A DNA stretch of 64,000 nucleotides from Microbacterium sp. SS28 (GTDB taxonomy: Bacteria; Actinomycetota; Actinomycetes; Actinomycetales; Microbacteriaceae), in the NCBI RefSeq assembly GCF_022761035.1, contig NZ_JAKWJP010000002.1, positions 558,001-622,000 of the forward strand, written 5' to 3'. The notes below the pieces were generated by a model. The model worked only from the letters and a program-made list of their open reading frames with translations, did no database searches and was not told where the DNA came from. Position numbers and translations under genes: made by a program. Shown here piece after piece: positions 1 to 9,367 of this stretch. Position 1 is the stretch's first letter; each line of letters starts with the position of its first letter.

Positions 1-310
1 TGCCGATGTGCAGCTCGTAGACGAGGCCGCCCGCGAGCTGGCGCCCCTTCCAGCCGTGATCCGTCCAGGCGAAGGCGCGGAGGTCGACGTGCGCCGATGC
101 CTCGTGCACGCCGCGGGGCTGCCGGCGCGAGCGCGGGTCCGGACGCAGAGCGTCGCCGTCGCCCAGGACGAATCCGTACTCCTCACCGTCCCGCAATTCG
201 ACGGGGGCGCGCCACCAGCCGCCTTCTGCGGCGGAGAGCTCGACATCCACGGCTTCCGACGGTCGTCGAAGTCGCACGCGGTCGGCCCGCGGGGCCCACA
301 CGTCGATCAC
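1..310 (-). CDS. treZ: Malto-oligosyltrehalose trehalohydrolase, N-terminal part (cut by window edge)
   Basis: About 103 N-terminal residues are present, reading IDVWAPRADRVRLRRP near the start. This matches the N-terminal beta-sandwich that precedes the catalytic barrel in TreZ. TreZ releases trehalose from maltooligosyl trehalose in the cytoplasm. The start is a GTG whose bases overlap the treY stop (GTGA), so translation is probably coupled. The catalytic domain lies beyond the left edge, so the call rests on the N-terminal fold and on its place directly after treX and treY, the standard trehalose operon order. Confidence 0.85.
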   Translation of the reverse strand, partial: MIDVWAPRADRVRLRRPSEAVDVELSAAEGGWWRAPVELRDGEEYGFVLGDGDALRPDPRSRRQPRGVHEASAHVDLRAFAWTDHGWKGRQLAGGLVYELHIG

Positions 311-2685
311 GCGTCGTCCTCCGTCGCGAGCAGCGCCACGGGGTACGTCGACAGGAGGTCGCCGACGCGCACGCGCGGCCCCTCGTAGCGGCGACCGGTC
401 AGGATGTCGACCGCTGCGCCGCCGTGCCGCAGCAGCGTCGTGTCACCCCAGCCGCCGCGCTCGGCGAGCCCGACGGGAAGGCGCGTCGCGACCGCGAGCG
501 CTCCCCCGCGGTCGAACGCGATGCAATGATCGGATGCTTCACCCACGACGGTCATCGGCGTGTACCGCGTGAACAGCTCGGGGCGGTCGCGACGCAGGCG
601 CAGCGTGCGCGAGGTCACGAGGAGCTTCGCGACTCCCGACGCGTCGATCGGCGGCAGCTCGCCGCGCCTGAATCCGGCGTCCAGCTCGGCGAGCAGCGCC
701 TGCCGCGCGGCGAAGTCGACGCGGCGCCGATTGTCGGGGTCGACGAGCGAGGTCTCCCACAGCTCGGACCCCTGGTAGACGTCCGGGACGCCGGGACCCG
801 CCAGCTGGAGGAGCTTCGCGGCGAGCGCGTTCGACCAGCCGTGCGGCCGGAGCTCGCGGACGAGATCGTTCACGCGCGCGACGGCCCGGCCGAACGCGGC
901 ATCCACGACGTCGTGCATACGGGCTTCGAAGGCGGGGTCGGGGTCCCACCAGCCCGTCGACTCCCCCGCCTCGCGGGCGGCCTTCTCGGCGTAGGCGTGC
1001 AGGCGCTCGGGCGTCGCGGGCCATGCGCCGACGATCGCCTGCCACAGCAGGCTGTCGAAGGGTCCGTGCCCCGTCGAGGCGATCTCACGGAAGCCGTCGA
1101 GGGCGATCGCCCAGCGCTCGGGCACCTCGGCGAGCACCGCGAGCCGCGCCCGCACGTCTTCGCCGCGCTTCGTGTCGTGGGTCGACAGCGCCGTGAGGGA
1201 GTCCGGCCACTCCGCCTGCCGGCGGGCGAAGGCGCCGTGGAACCCGTCCACCGACAGCGAGAAGACGCTCGGATCCCCGCCGACCTCGGTGAGCGCACCG
1301 AGGCGCGAGTACCGGTAGAACGCCGTGTCCTCGACGCCCTTCGCCGTGACCGGCCCCGTCGTCTGCTGGAACCGCCGGGACAGCTCGAGGTCCGGGTCGG
1401 CGAGCAGCGGCACGAGGCGCCCGATCGACGCGGCGAGCTCGGGGCGCCGCGCGGACGCCTCCTCGGCGGCGCTGTCGAGATGCTCTCGGCCCGCGGGCAG
1501 GTACGAGCGGTACACGGGGAAGCACGCGAGCAGCTCGGCGATCGCATCCTCGGCCTGCTCCACGGGCTCGGGCAGCAGGCGGATAAGCCGGCGCACCTCG
1601 GAGCGCTGGATCGTGTCGGCGATGTCGCGCTTCGTGTCGTGGACGAGGTCTGCGTACGGGATGGCCGGGGTCAGCCCCGTCTCGGCCCGCAGGCGCTCGT
1701 CGAGGGCATCGAGCGCGCGCTCCCCCGCGGGATCGACGAGGACGCGGCCGATCTCGGCCATCGCGTCGTAACCCGTCGTCCCCTCGGTCTCCCACCACGC
1801 CGGGAGCGTCTCGGGATGCACCGTCGCGGCGTGCTCGAGGATCTTCTCCACGACGACATACGCGCCGTCGGTCGCATCGGCGAGACGCGCGAGGTACGCA
1901 CCGGGGTCGAGCAGACCGTCGGGGTGGTCGATGCGGAGGCCGTCGGCGAGCCCCTCGCGCACCCAGCGCAGGATCTCGGCGTGCGTCTCGTCGAACACCC
2001 ACGGCACCTCGACGCGCACACCCGCGAGGGTCGTCATCGAGAAGAAGCGCCGATAGTTGAGCTCCGACGCCTGGTGCCGCCAGAACAGCAGCTCCCAATG
2101 CTGACCGGCGAGGACGCGGCGCAGGGTCGCGGCATCCGTCGTCTCGGAATCCGGCGCGGTCCCCTCGGCCAGCGGCAGCACGTGGTCGTAGTACCGCAGC
2201 ACGCCGTGCGGCGCGTGCGGAGCGGGGCGCGGGTCGGCCGAGAGCTCGCCGGCATCGAGGACGACGTCGAGCTCGGCGCCGAGCATGGGCAGGCGCACGC
2301 GACCGTCGCCGAACTCCCAGTCGATGTCGAAGGCCTCGGCGAAGCGCGATGCGCGCCCGTCCAGCAGCACGTCCCACCACCACGGGTTCTGCGCCGGGTC
2401 TGCGACGCCCATGTGGTTGGGGACGATGTCGATCAGGATGCCGAGACCCGCGCCGCGCGCCGCCGCGGCGAAGCGCGCGAGCGCCTCCGGCCCGCCCCTG
2501 GCGGGGTCGACCTGCGAGGGATCGACGACGTCGTAGCCGTGGTCGGAGCCTTCTGTCGCTCGCAGGATCGGCGACAGGTAGGCCCACCCTGCGCCGAGAT
2601 CGCCGAGATATGCCGTGGCGGCGGCCGCAGCATCCAGGTCGAATGTCCTGCGGATCTGCAGACGGTACGTCGAGGACGGACGCAT
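307..2685 (-). CDS. treY: Malto-oligosyltrehalose synthase
   Basis: TreY is a GH13 enzyme that turns the reducing-end alpha-1,4 bond of maltodextrin into an alpha-1,1 bond, giving maltooligosyl trehalose. The predicted protein has 792 residues, within the family range. Visible GH13 motifs are DIVPNHMG (residues 86-93), RIDHPDG with the nucleophile Asp (251-257), VVVEKILE with the acid/base Glu (about 277-284) and LSTHDTKRGED (HD motif) further on. The ATG at 2685 is chosen because MRPSSTYRLQ is the usual N-terminus of the family. It lies 5 nt after the treX stop and overlaps treZ by 4 nt, so treX-treY-treZ form one operon that makes trehalose from glycogen. Confidence 0.95.
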   Translation of the reverse strand: MRPSSTYRLQIRRTFDLDAAAAATAYLGDLGAGWAYLSPILRATEGSDHGYDVVDPSQVDPARGGPEALARFAAAARGAGLGILIDIVPNHMGVADPAQNPWWWDVLLDGRASRFAEAFDIDWEFGDGRVRLPMLGAELDVVLDAGELSADPRPAPHAPHGVLRYYDHVLPLAEGTAPDSETTDAATLRRVLAGQHWELLFWRHQASELNYRRFFSMTTLAGVRVEVPWVFDETHAEILRWVREGLADGLRIDHPDGLLDPGAYLARLADATDGAYVVVEKILEHAATVHPETLPAWWETEGTTGYDAMAEIGRVLVDPAGERALDALDERLRAETGLTPAIPYADLVHDTKRDIADTIQRSEVRRLIRLLPEPVEQAEDAIAELLACFPVYRSYLPAGREHLDSAAEEASARRPELAASIGRLVPLLADPDLELSRRFQQTTGPVTAKGVEDTAFYRYSRLGALTEVGGDPSVFSLSVDGFHGAFARRQAEWPDSLTALSTHDTKRGEDVRARLAVLAEVPERWAIALDGFREIASTGHGPFDSLLWQAIVGAWPATPERLHAYAEKAAREAGESTGWWDPDPAFEARMHDVVDAAFGRAVARVNDLVRELRPHGWSNALAAKLLQLAGPGVPDVYQGSELWETSLVDPDNRRRVDFAARQALLAELDAGFRRGELPPIDASGVAKLLVTSRTLRLRRDRPELFTRYTPMTVVGEASDHCIAFDRGGALAVATRLPVGLAERGGWGDTTLLRHGGAAVDILTGRRYEGPRVRVGDLLSTYPVALLATEDDA

Positions 2686-2690
2686 GCGCG

Positions 2691-4901
2691 CTACCTCGGG
2701 ACCTCGCTCTTGGGTGCCGCGCCGGGCAGTTCGTCGCTCGCCGGCGTGATCGCGGCGATCGAGGCGGCGACGGAATGATCGGCCTCGACCTCGGGTGCGA
2801 CGTACTCGCGCAGCACCACGAGGGCCTTGGCATCCACCGTGACCGTCATGCCCGGCTCGATCGGGTCGCCGTCGGCCTGCTTGCCCGCCGTGTCGACGAT
2901 CGGCTCCCACGTCGGGCTGAAGTCGACCTCCGGGATGAGGATGTCGATCGGCTCGTCGCCCGCGTTGAACAGGATGATGAAGTGCAGATCGTCGATGGGA
3001 TGCCCCCGCCGATCACGCTCGCGGATGCCGTCGCCGTTGAGGAAGACGCTGATCGCGCGGCCGAAGCCGGAGTCCCAGTCGTCCGGCTGCATCTGGCTGC
3101 CGTCCGGCCGGCCCCACACGATGTCGGGCACGGGCGAGCCCGCCTCCCGGCGGACGGGACGGCCGTTGAAGAACCTCTGACGGCGGAAGGTCGGGTGCTC
3201 ACGGCGGAGCCGGGCGAGCGCCGCCGTGAACTCGATGAGCGGCACGTCGGCCGCCTCCCAGTCGACCCACGTGATCTCGCTGTCCTGGGCGTAGCCGTTG
3301 TTGTTGCCGACCTGCGTGCGGCCGAGCTCGTCGCCGTGCGAGAGCATCGGCACGCCCTGCGACAGCATCATCGTCGCGATGAAGTTGCGCTGCTGACGCG
3401 CGCGGAGGGTCAGGACGTCGACGTCGTCCGTCGGCCCCTCGACCCCGCCATTCCACGAGCGATTGTGCGATTCGCCGTCGTTGTTGTCTTCACCGTTGGC
3501 CTCGTTGTGCTTCTCGTTGTACGACACGAGGTCGCGCAGCGTGAAGCCGTCGTGCGCCGTGACGAAGTTGACGGATGCGACGGGCCGGCGTCCCGAGTGC
3601 TCGTACAGATCCGCCGAGCCCGTGAGCCGGGAGGCGAACTCGCCGAGCGCCTGCGGCTCGCCGCGCCAGAAGTCGCGGACCGTGTCGCGGTACTTGCCGT
3701 TCCATTCGGTCCACTGCGGCGGGAAGTTGCCCACCTGGTAGCCGCCGGGACCGACGTCCCACGGCTCGGCGATGAGCTTGACCTGCGAGACCACCGGATC
3801 CTGCTGCACGAGCTCGAAGAAGGCGGCGAGGCGGTCGACGTCGTAGAACTCGCGGGCGAGCGCCGAGGCGAGGTCGAAGCGGAAGCCGTCGACGTGCATC
3901 TCGAGCACCCAGTAGCGCAGCGAGTCCATGATGAGCTGCAGTGCGTGCGGGTTGCCGACGTTGAGGCTGTTGCCCGTGCCGGTGTAGTCCGTGTAGTAGC
4001 GCTTGTCCTTGCGCTCGAGGCGGTAGTACGCGGCATTGTCGATGCCGCGCATCGAGAGCGTCGGCCCGAGGTGGTTGCCCTCGGCGGTGTGGTTGTAGAC
4101 GACGTCGAGGATGACCTCGATGCCCGCCGTGTGCAGGGCGCGGACCATGCCCTTGAACTCCTGCACCTGCTGGCCGCGGTCACCCGTCGCCGAGTACGTG
4201 TTCTGCGGCGCCAGGAACGAGACGGTGTTGTAGCCCCAGTAGTTGGAGAGGCCTTTCTCCTGAAGCGTCGCATCGTTGACGAACTGGTGCACGGGCATGA
4301 GCTCGATCGCCGTGACGCCGAGCTTCTTGAGGTGCTCGATGATCGCAGGGTGCGCGATCGCGCTGTACGTGCCGCGGATCTCCTCGGGGATCGCGGGGTG
4401 CAGCTTCGTGAGGCCCTTGACGTGGGCTTCGTAGATGAGCGTCTCGGAGTACGGCGTCTTGGGCTGGCGGTCGCCCGCCCAGTCGAAGAAGGGGTTGACG
4501 ACGACGCCCTTCATCATCGAGGACGCGGAGTCGTCGTCGTTGCGGGATCCGGGCTGGCCGAAGTTGTAGCCGTAGACGGACTGGTTCCACTTGACCTGGC
4601 CCTCGACGGCCTTCGCGTACGGGTCGAGCAGAAGCTTGTTGGGGTTGAACCGCAGTCCGTGGGAGGGATCGTGCGGCCCGTGGACGCGATAGCCGTAGCG
4701 CTGACCCGGCCCGACGTTGGGCAGATAGGTGTGCCACACGAAGGCGTCGACGTCGACCAGCGGCACGCGCGTCTCTTTGCCGCGATCGCCGAACAGGCAG
4801 AGCTCGACGCGCTCCGCGCCCTCGCTGAACAGCGCGAAGTTCGTGCCGTTCCCGTCGTACGTCGCACCCAACGGGTACGCCGACCCTGGCCATGCCTGCA
4901 T
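2691..4901 (-). CDS. treX: Glycogen debranching enzyme (isoamylase type, TreX/GlgX)
   Basis: The 736-residue protein hydrolyses alpha-1,6 branches of glycogen and supplies linear dextrins to TreY. It has an N-terminal CBM48-like region (YPLGATYDGNGTNFALFS) and a GH13 barrel with ELMPVHQF, VILDVVYNHTAEGN, VDGFRFDLASAL (nucleophile Asp) and LIAEPWDVGPGGYQ (acid/base Glu), followed by VTAHDGFTLRDLVSYN. It is the first gene of the treXYZ operon. Upstream on the minus strand there is a TAGGGT -10-like box and a GGGAGGA ribosome binding site 6 nt before the ATG. The symbol treX rather than glgX rests on the operon context; the two families are homologous. Confidence 0.93.
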   Translation of the reverse strand: MQAWPGSAYPLGATYDGNGTNFALFSEGAERVELCLFGDRGKETRVPLVDVDAFVWHTYLPNVGPGQRYGYRVHGPHDPSHGLRFNPNKLLLDPYAKAVEGQVKWNQSVYGYNFGQPGSRNDDDSASSMMKGVVVNPFFDWAGDRQPKTPYSETLIYEAHVKGLTKLHPAIPEEIRGTYSAIAHPAIIEHLKKLGVTAIELMPVHQFVNDATLQEKGLSNYWGYNTVSFLAPQNTYSATGDRGQQVQEFKGMVRALHTAGIEVILDVVYNHTAEGNHLGPTLSMRGIDNAAYYRLERKDKRYYTDYTGTGNSLNVGNPHALQLIMDSLRYWVLEMHVDGFRFDLASALAREFYDVDRLAAFFELVQQDPVVSQVKLIAEPWDVGPGGYQVGNFPPQWTEWNGKYRDTVRDFWRGEPQALGEFASRLTGSADLYEHSGRRPVASVNFVTAHDGFTLRDLVSYNEKHNEANGEDNNDGESHNRSWNGGVEGPTDDVDVLTLRARQQRNFIATMMLSQGVPMLSHGDELGRTQVGNNNGYAQDSEITWVDWEAADVPLIEFTAALARLRREHPTFRRQRFFNGRPVRREAGSPVPDIVWGRPDGSQMQPDDWDSGFGRAISVFLNGDGIRERDRRGHPIDDLHFIILFNAGDEPIDILIPEVDFSPTWEPIVDTAGKQADGDPIEPGMTVTVDAKALVVLREYVAPEVEADHSVAASIAAITPASDELPGAAPKSEVPR

Positions 4902-5031
4902 GGGTGTTCCTCCCTCGGGGTGGGGTACTCACCCTAGTCGAGCCGGATTGCCGGCCTCGGGGACTTGCGTGGGCGCCCGCGAGGCGTCATGCGCGCGAGC
5001 CGCGACGGATGCCGCGGTGCGGTCCTCGTCG

Positions 5032-6462
5032 TCAGTCGAGGACTTCGGTGCCTCCGGAGCCCACGACGTGGACCCGGACGTTGTTGGTCGAGCCCGCGAT
5101 TCCCGGAGGGGCTCCCGCGGTCACGAGGACGGTGTCGCCCTTCCGCGCCAGCTCCGCCTCCAGCAGCGTGTCGTCGAGGATCGTCATGAGCTCGTCGGTC
5201 GTCGCCCCGCGCTCGACGAGGAACGTCTCGACGCCCCAGAGCAGCGCGCTGCGCGAGCGCGTCTCCGCCAGGTCTGTGAAGGCGATGATGGGCACGCGAT
5301 GGCGCAGTCGCGACATCCGTCGTGCCGAATCCCCCGACTGGCTGAACACGCACACGTACTTCGCGTCGACGAAGTCCGCGACGCTCGCGGCCGCGAGGGT
5401 CAGCGCACCGCCCTGCGTGCGGGGCTTCGTGCCGAGCGGCGGGATGCGCTCGAGGCCGTGGTCCTCGGTCGACTCGACGATGCGGGCCATCGTCTCGACC
5501 ACCACGACGGGATACTTCCCGACGCTCGTCTCGCCCGACAGCATGACGGCGTCCGCCCCGTCGAGCACGGCGTTGGCGACGTCGGATGTCTCGGCGCGCG
5601 TCGGGACGGGGCTCTCGATCATCGACTCGAGCATCTGCGTCGCGACGATGACGGGCTTGGCCCACCGGCGGCACAGTTCGACGGCGCGCTTCTGCACGAT
5701 CGGCACCGCCTCGAGCGGAAGCTCGACGCCGAGATCGCCGCGCGCGACCATGACGCCGTCGAACGCGTCGATGATGTCCTGGAGCCGGTCGACGGCCTCG
5801 GGCTTCTCGATCTTCGCGATGATCGGGATGCGGCGCCCCTCTTCCGCCATGATGACGCGGGCGCGCTGGACGTCCTTCGGGTCGCGCACGAACGACAGCG
5901 CGATGAGGTCCGCTCCGAGGCGGAGCGCCCAGCGCAGGTCGGCCTCGTCCTTCTCGCTGAGCGCGGGCGCGCTCACGGCGACGCCCGGCAGGTTCAGTCC
6001 CTTGTTGTTCGAGACGGCGCCGCCGACGACGACCTCCGTGCGCACGCGCACGCCGTCCGTCTCGAGGACGCGCAGGCGCACCTTCCCGTCGTCGACCAGG
6101 ATCGTGTCGCCTTCGACGACGTCCTGCGCGAGCTGGGGGAACGTCGTGCCGACGAGTTCCTTCGTCCCCGGGACATCCTCCGTCGTGATCGTGAAGATGT
6201 CCCCCGGCGCGAGCACGTGCGGGCCGTCGGCGAAGCGCGCGAGCCGGATCTTGGGCCCCTGCAGGTCCACGAGCACTCCGACGGCGCGGCCCGTCGCGTC
6301 GCTCGCGCGGCGCACGTTGGCGTACGCGAGCTCGTGCTCGGCGTACTCGCCGTGGCTGCGGTTGATCCGGGCGACGTCGAGCCCGGCCCGCACGAGCGCT
6401 TCGATGGTCTCGTAAGCGGCGGTGGCGGGGCCCAGAGTGGCGACGATCTTTGCGCGGCGCAC
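5032..6462 (-). CDS. pyk: Pyruvate kinase
   Basis: This 476-residue enzyme transfers phosphate from phosphoenolpyruvate to ADP in the last step of glycolysis. Motifs seen are RINRSHG, DLQGPKIRLARF, the B-domain segment ending VSNNKGLNLPG, IAKIEKPEAVD (catalytic Lys region), MVARGDLGVE and KPVIVATQMLESM. The length is normal for a bacterial type I/II enzyme. Translation probably starts at the GTG at 6462 (VRRAKIVATLGPAT), with AAGGGAG 8 nt upstream. It is transcribed alone, divergently from nirB. The 325-nt gap between them holds a perfect palindrome and the nirB promoter region. Confidence 0.96.
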   Translation of the reverse strand: MRRAKIVATLGPATAAYETIEALVRAGLDVARINRSHGEYAEHELAYANVRRASDATGRAVGVLVDLQGPKIRLARFADGPHVLAPGDIFTITTEDVPGTKELVGTTFPQLAQDVVEGDTILVDDGKVRLRVLETDGVRVRTEVVVGGAVSNNKGLNLPGVAVSAPALSEKDEADLRWALRLGADLIALSFVRDPKDVQRARVIMAEEGRRIPIIAKIEKPEAVDRLQDIIDAFDGVMVARGDLGVELPLEAVPIVQKRAVELCRRWAKPVIVATQMLESMIESPVPTRAETSDVANAVLDGADAVMLSGETSVGKYPVVVVETMARIVESTEDHGLERIPPLGTKPRTQGGALTLAAASVADFVDAKYVCVFSQSGDSARRMSRLRHRVPIIAFTDLAETRSRSALLWGVETFLVERGATTDELMTILDDTLLEAELARKGDTVLVTAGAPPGIAGSTNNVRVHVVGSGGTEVLD

Positions 6463-6576
6463 GATGGCGCTCCCTTCTTCGAGGACCGCCAGTCTCGCCC
6501 GCCCGCGCGTCGGGGCGGTTTCCCCCCGGTAACGCTTCGGTGTCGCTCGATCTCACAGCGCAGCGGAGGCCTCCGT

Positions 6577-6593
6577 GAGCGAAACGTTCGCTC
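6577..6593. promoter_or_regulatory. 17-bp palindrome between pyk and nirB
   Basis: The site reads GAGCGAA-ACG-TTCGCTC, with perfect 7-bp arms. It sits 115 nt upstream of the pyk start and just upstream of the nirB promoter elements, which it partly overlaps. It looks like a dimeric regulator site. Which regulator binds and which gene it controls cannot be told from sequence. The rest of the 6463-6787 gap holds the nirB promoter motifs and no supported gene. Confidence 0.5.
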
Positions 6594-6640
6594 GGAGTAA
6601 TGGAAGTCCGCCGGGCGACGAAACACCCCGCTTCTAGCGT
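6586..6640 (+). promoter_or_regulatory. nirB promoter with GlnR-like spaced elements
   Basis: Elements in order are GTTCG (6586-6590), 6 nt, GTAAT (6597-6601), 18 nt, GAAAC (6620-6624), 10 nt, TAGCGT (-10-like, 6635-6640). The narK promoter has the same order and spacing, and the nitrate reductase promoter has nearly the same. Two 5-mers 6 nt apart fit the actinobacterial GlnR half-site layout (gTnAC-n6-GaAAc), although the first half-site is poor here. Assignment to GlnR is inference. Confidence 0.5.
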
Positions 6641-6787
6641 GTTGGGCATCCAGAGCCCGCTTCGCAGATCGGAGACGTCATGACCGAGGCATCACCCCGA
6701 GGCGCGAGGTCCGTCGCAGGACGAGCCGTCGACAACCCGAAACAATCCGCTGACAGCGGCGCAACATCGGCCGCGTACGGTGTCGCC

Positions 6788-9367
6788 ATGACCAGCATCC
6801 CCGCAGCAGGCTCCCACGTCGTGGTGGTCGGTGCGGGCATGGTCGCCCACCGCTTCGTCGACAGCCTCCTCAGCCGTGCCGAGGACGACCTGCGCGTCAC
6901 GGTGATCGGCGAGGAGCCGCGGCATCCGTACGACCGTGTCGGGCTCACGGGATTCTTCGCGGGGGCGTCACCCGACGACCTCACGCTCGATCGCGACGTG
7001 CTCGACGATGCGCGCGTCACGTTCCTCCGCGGCGACGCCGTGACCCGCATCGACCGCGCGGGCCGCGCGGTCAAGACGGCGAGCGGCCGCGTCGTCGCGT
7101 ACGACCGGCTCGTTCTCGCGACGGGTTCATACGCGGCGAAGCTCGCGGTCGACGGCTTCGGGCACGAGGGATGCTTCGTCTACCGCACGCTCGATGACGT
7201 CGAGCGGCTGCGCTCGTTCGTCGAGGCCCGCTCGCGCGAGCTCGGGCGCCCCCTCACCGGCATGGTGATCGGCGGGGGACTGCTCGGCCTCGAGGCCGCC
7301 GGTGCGCTGCAGGGGCTCGACGTGTCGTGCACCGTCGTCCAGTCCTCCGAGCGGCTCATGTCGGCGCAGCTCGACCTCCCCGGCGGCAACGCCCTCCGCC
7401 GCCTCATCGAGGCGCGCGGCATCAAGGTCAAGACGGGCGCCATCACGACGCGTCTCGACGCCGACCGCGGCGGGCGGGTCGTGGGCCTCGAGTTCCGCGA
7501 CGGCGACTACGCGCCAGCCGACGTCGTCGTCTTCACGGTCGGCGTGCGTCCGCGCGACGAGCTCGCCCGCGAGGCGTCGCTCGACGTGCACCCGCGCGGC
7601 GGCGTGCTCATCGACGCGGGCTGCCAGACCTCCGACCCGCACATCCTCGCCGTCGGCGAGGTCGCCAACTTCGACGGCCTGGCCGTGGGCCTCGTCGCAC
7701 CCGGCTACGCGATGGCCGAGGTCGCCGCGACGCGCCTGCTCGGCGGCGACGCATCCTTCCCCGGCTACGACCTCTCGACCAAGCTCAAGCTCTCGGGCGT
7801 CGACGTCGCGAGCTTCGGCGACGCGTTCGCCGAGACCCCCGGTGCGCTCGACGTCGTCTACGTCGACCCCGTCGCGGGCGTCTACAAGAAGCTCGTCCTC
7901 TCGGACGACGCCAAGACGCTCCTCGGCGGCATCCTCGTCGGCGACGCGTCGGCGTACGGATCGCTGCGTCCCCTCGTCGGCGGCGCGCTCGGCGGCGACC
8001 CGGCCGCCTACCTCATGCCCGAGGGCGGCGTCGCCGCCCCGACGGGCGAGCTGCCCGACGAGGCGCTCGTGTGCTCGTGCAACAGCGTCACGGCGGGCGC
8101 GATCCGCACCGCCGTCCACGACGAGGGCTGCACCGACGTCACGAGCATCAAGGCCTGCACGAAGGCCGGAGCCGCGTGCGGGTCGTGCGTCATGATGGTC
8201 AAGAAGATCGTCGGCACGGAGCTCGCGAAGTCGGGAGCCGCGCTCAGCAACGCCCTGTGCGAGCACTTCGAGATGTCGCGCCGGCAGCTGTTCGACGCCG
8301 TCCGCGTCTCGGGACTCACGACCTTCAGCTCGGTCATCGAGCGGTTCGGCGTCGGCCGCGGCTGCGACATCTGCAAGCCCGCGCTCGCGAGCATCCTGTC
8401 GACCCTCGTCGGCAAGCACGTGCTCGAGGGCGAGAACGCGACGCTGCAGGACACGAACGACCACGTCATGGCGAACCTGCAGAAGGACGGCAGCTACTCG
8501 GTCGTCCCGCGCATCCCGGGCGGCGAGATCACCCCCGAGGGTCTGCTCGTCATCGGCCAGGTCGCCCAGGATTTCAACCTCTACACGAAGATCACCGGCG
8601 GCCAGCGGATCGACCTGTTCGGCGCGCGGCTCGAGCAGCTCCCCCAGATCTGGAAGCGCCTCGTCGACGCGGGCTTCGAGTCGGGTCACGCGTACGGGAA
8701 GTCGCTGCGCACCGTCAAGTCGTGCGTCGGGTCGACGTGGTGCCGCTACGGCGTGCAGGACTCGGTCGGCATGGCCGTGCAGCTCGAGCTGCGCTATCGG
8801 GGCCTGCGCTCGCCGCACAAGATCAAGCTCGGCGTCTCGGGCTGCGCGCGCGAATGCGCCGAGGCTCGCGGCAAGGACGTCGGCGTGATCGCGACCGAGG
8901 CCGGCTGGAACATGTACATCGGCGGCAACGGCGGCTTCACGCCGCGCCACGCCGTGCTCTTCGCCGAGGGGTTGAGCGACGAAGCGCTGCTCACGGCGAT
9001 CGACCGCTTCCTGATGTACTACATCTTCACGGCCGACCGCCTGCAGCGCACGGCGCCGTGGTTCGAAGACCTCGACGGCGGCATCGAGGGCCTGCGCTCC
9101 GTCATCTTCGATGACAGCCTCGGCATCTGCGCCGACCTCGACGCAGCGATCGCGACCCACATCGACGGGTACGAGGACGAATGGAAGGCGACGATCGAGG
9201 ACCCCGAGAAGGTCCGCCGGTTCGCGTCGTTCGTCAACGCCCCCACGACCCCTGACCCCTCCCTCGCCTATACCGTCGAGCGCGGCCAGCCGCGCCCCGC
9301 GACGGTCGACGAGCGCGAAGGCGGCCGGGTCCTTATCGCCGGAACGACACTGGAGGTGCGCCGATGA
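6788..9367 (+). CDS. nirB: Assimilatory nitrite reductase [NAD(P)H], large subunit
   Basis: NirB reduces nitrite to ammonium with six electrons from NAD(P)H in the cytoplasm. Domains in order are a FAD/NAD(P) oxidoreductase (VVVVGAGMVAHRF near residue 10), a [2Fe-2S] BFD-like domain with CSC (about 428-430) and CGSC (about 462-465), then a siroheme/[4Fe-4S] domain with CVGSTWC (about 646-652) and CAREC (about 686-690). The ATG at 6788 gives 859 residues and lies 6 nt after a TACGGT box (6776-6781), suggesting a leaderless mRNA. An in-frame ATG at 6680 with GGAG 5 nt upstream would add 36 residues, but 12 of those 36 codons end in A or T, unlike the gene body. nirD follows with a 4-nt overlap. 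Confidence 0.95.
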   Translation: MTSIPAAGSHVVVVGAGMVAHRFVDSLLSRAEDDLRVTVIGEEPRHPYDRVGLTGFFAGASPDDLTLDRDVLDDARVTFLRGDAVTRIDRAGRAVKTASGRVVAYDRLVLATGSYAAKLAVDGFGHEGCFVYRTLDDVERLRSFVEARSRELGRPLTGMVIGGGLLGLEAAGALQGLDVSCTVVQSSERLMSAQLDLPGGNALRRLIEARGIKVKTGAITTRLDADRGGRVVGLEFRDGDYAPADVVVFTVGVRPRDELAREASLDVHPRGGVLIDAGCQTSDPHILAVGEVANFDGLAVGLVAPGYAMAEVAATRLLGGDASFPGYDLSTKLKLSGVDVASFGDAFAETPGALDVVYVDPVAGVYKKLVLSDDAKTLLGGILVGDASAYGSLRPLVGGALGGDPAAYLMPEGGVAAPTGELPDEALVCSCNSVTAGAIRTAVHDEGCTDVTSIKACTKAGAACGSCVMMVKKIVGTELAKSGAALSNALCEHFEMSRRQLFDAVRVSGLTTFSSVIERFGVGRGCDICKPALASILSTLVGKHVLEGENATLQDTNDHVMANLQKDGSYSVVPRIPGGEITPEGLLVIGQVAQDFNLYTKITGGQRIDLFGARLEQLPQIWKRLVDAGFESGHAYGKSLRTVKSCVGSTWCRYGVQDSVGMAVQLELRYRGLRSPHKIKLGVSGCARECAEARGKDVGVIATEAGWNMYIGGNGGFTPRHAVLFAEGLSDEALLTAIDRFLMYYIFTADRLQRTAPWFEDLDGGIEGLRSVIFDDSLGICADLDAAIATHIDGYEDEWKATIEDPEKVRRFASFVNAPTTPDPSLAYTVERGQPRPATVDEREGGRVLIAGTTLEVRR

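Noticed and set aside
97..2778. Very long open frames opposite treY, treX, smc and other genes
   Set aside because: They are side effects of GC-rich codons: Arg/Ala/Pro-rich, without domains, and opposite genes with clear catalytic motifs.
6620..6640. GAAAC as a -35 box of the nirB and narK promoters
   Set aside because: Only 10 nt separate it from the TAGCNT box, too short for a -35/-10 pair, so it was treated as a separate element.
6680..6787. Upstream ATG for nirB at 6680 with a GGAG site
   Set aside because: It would add 36 residues of which 12 codons end in A or T, unlike the gene body, and family proteins start near 6788. It remains possible, because the shared promoter lies just upstream of it.
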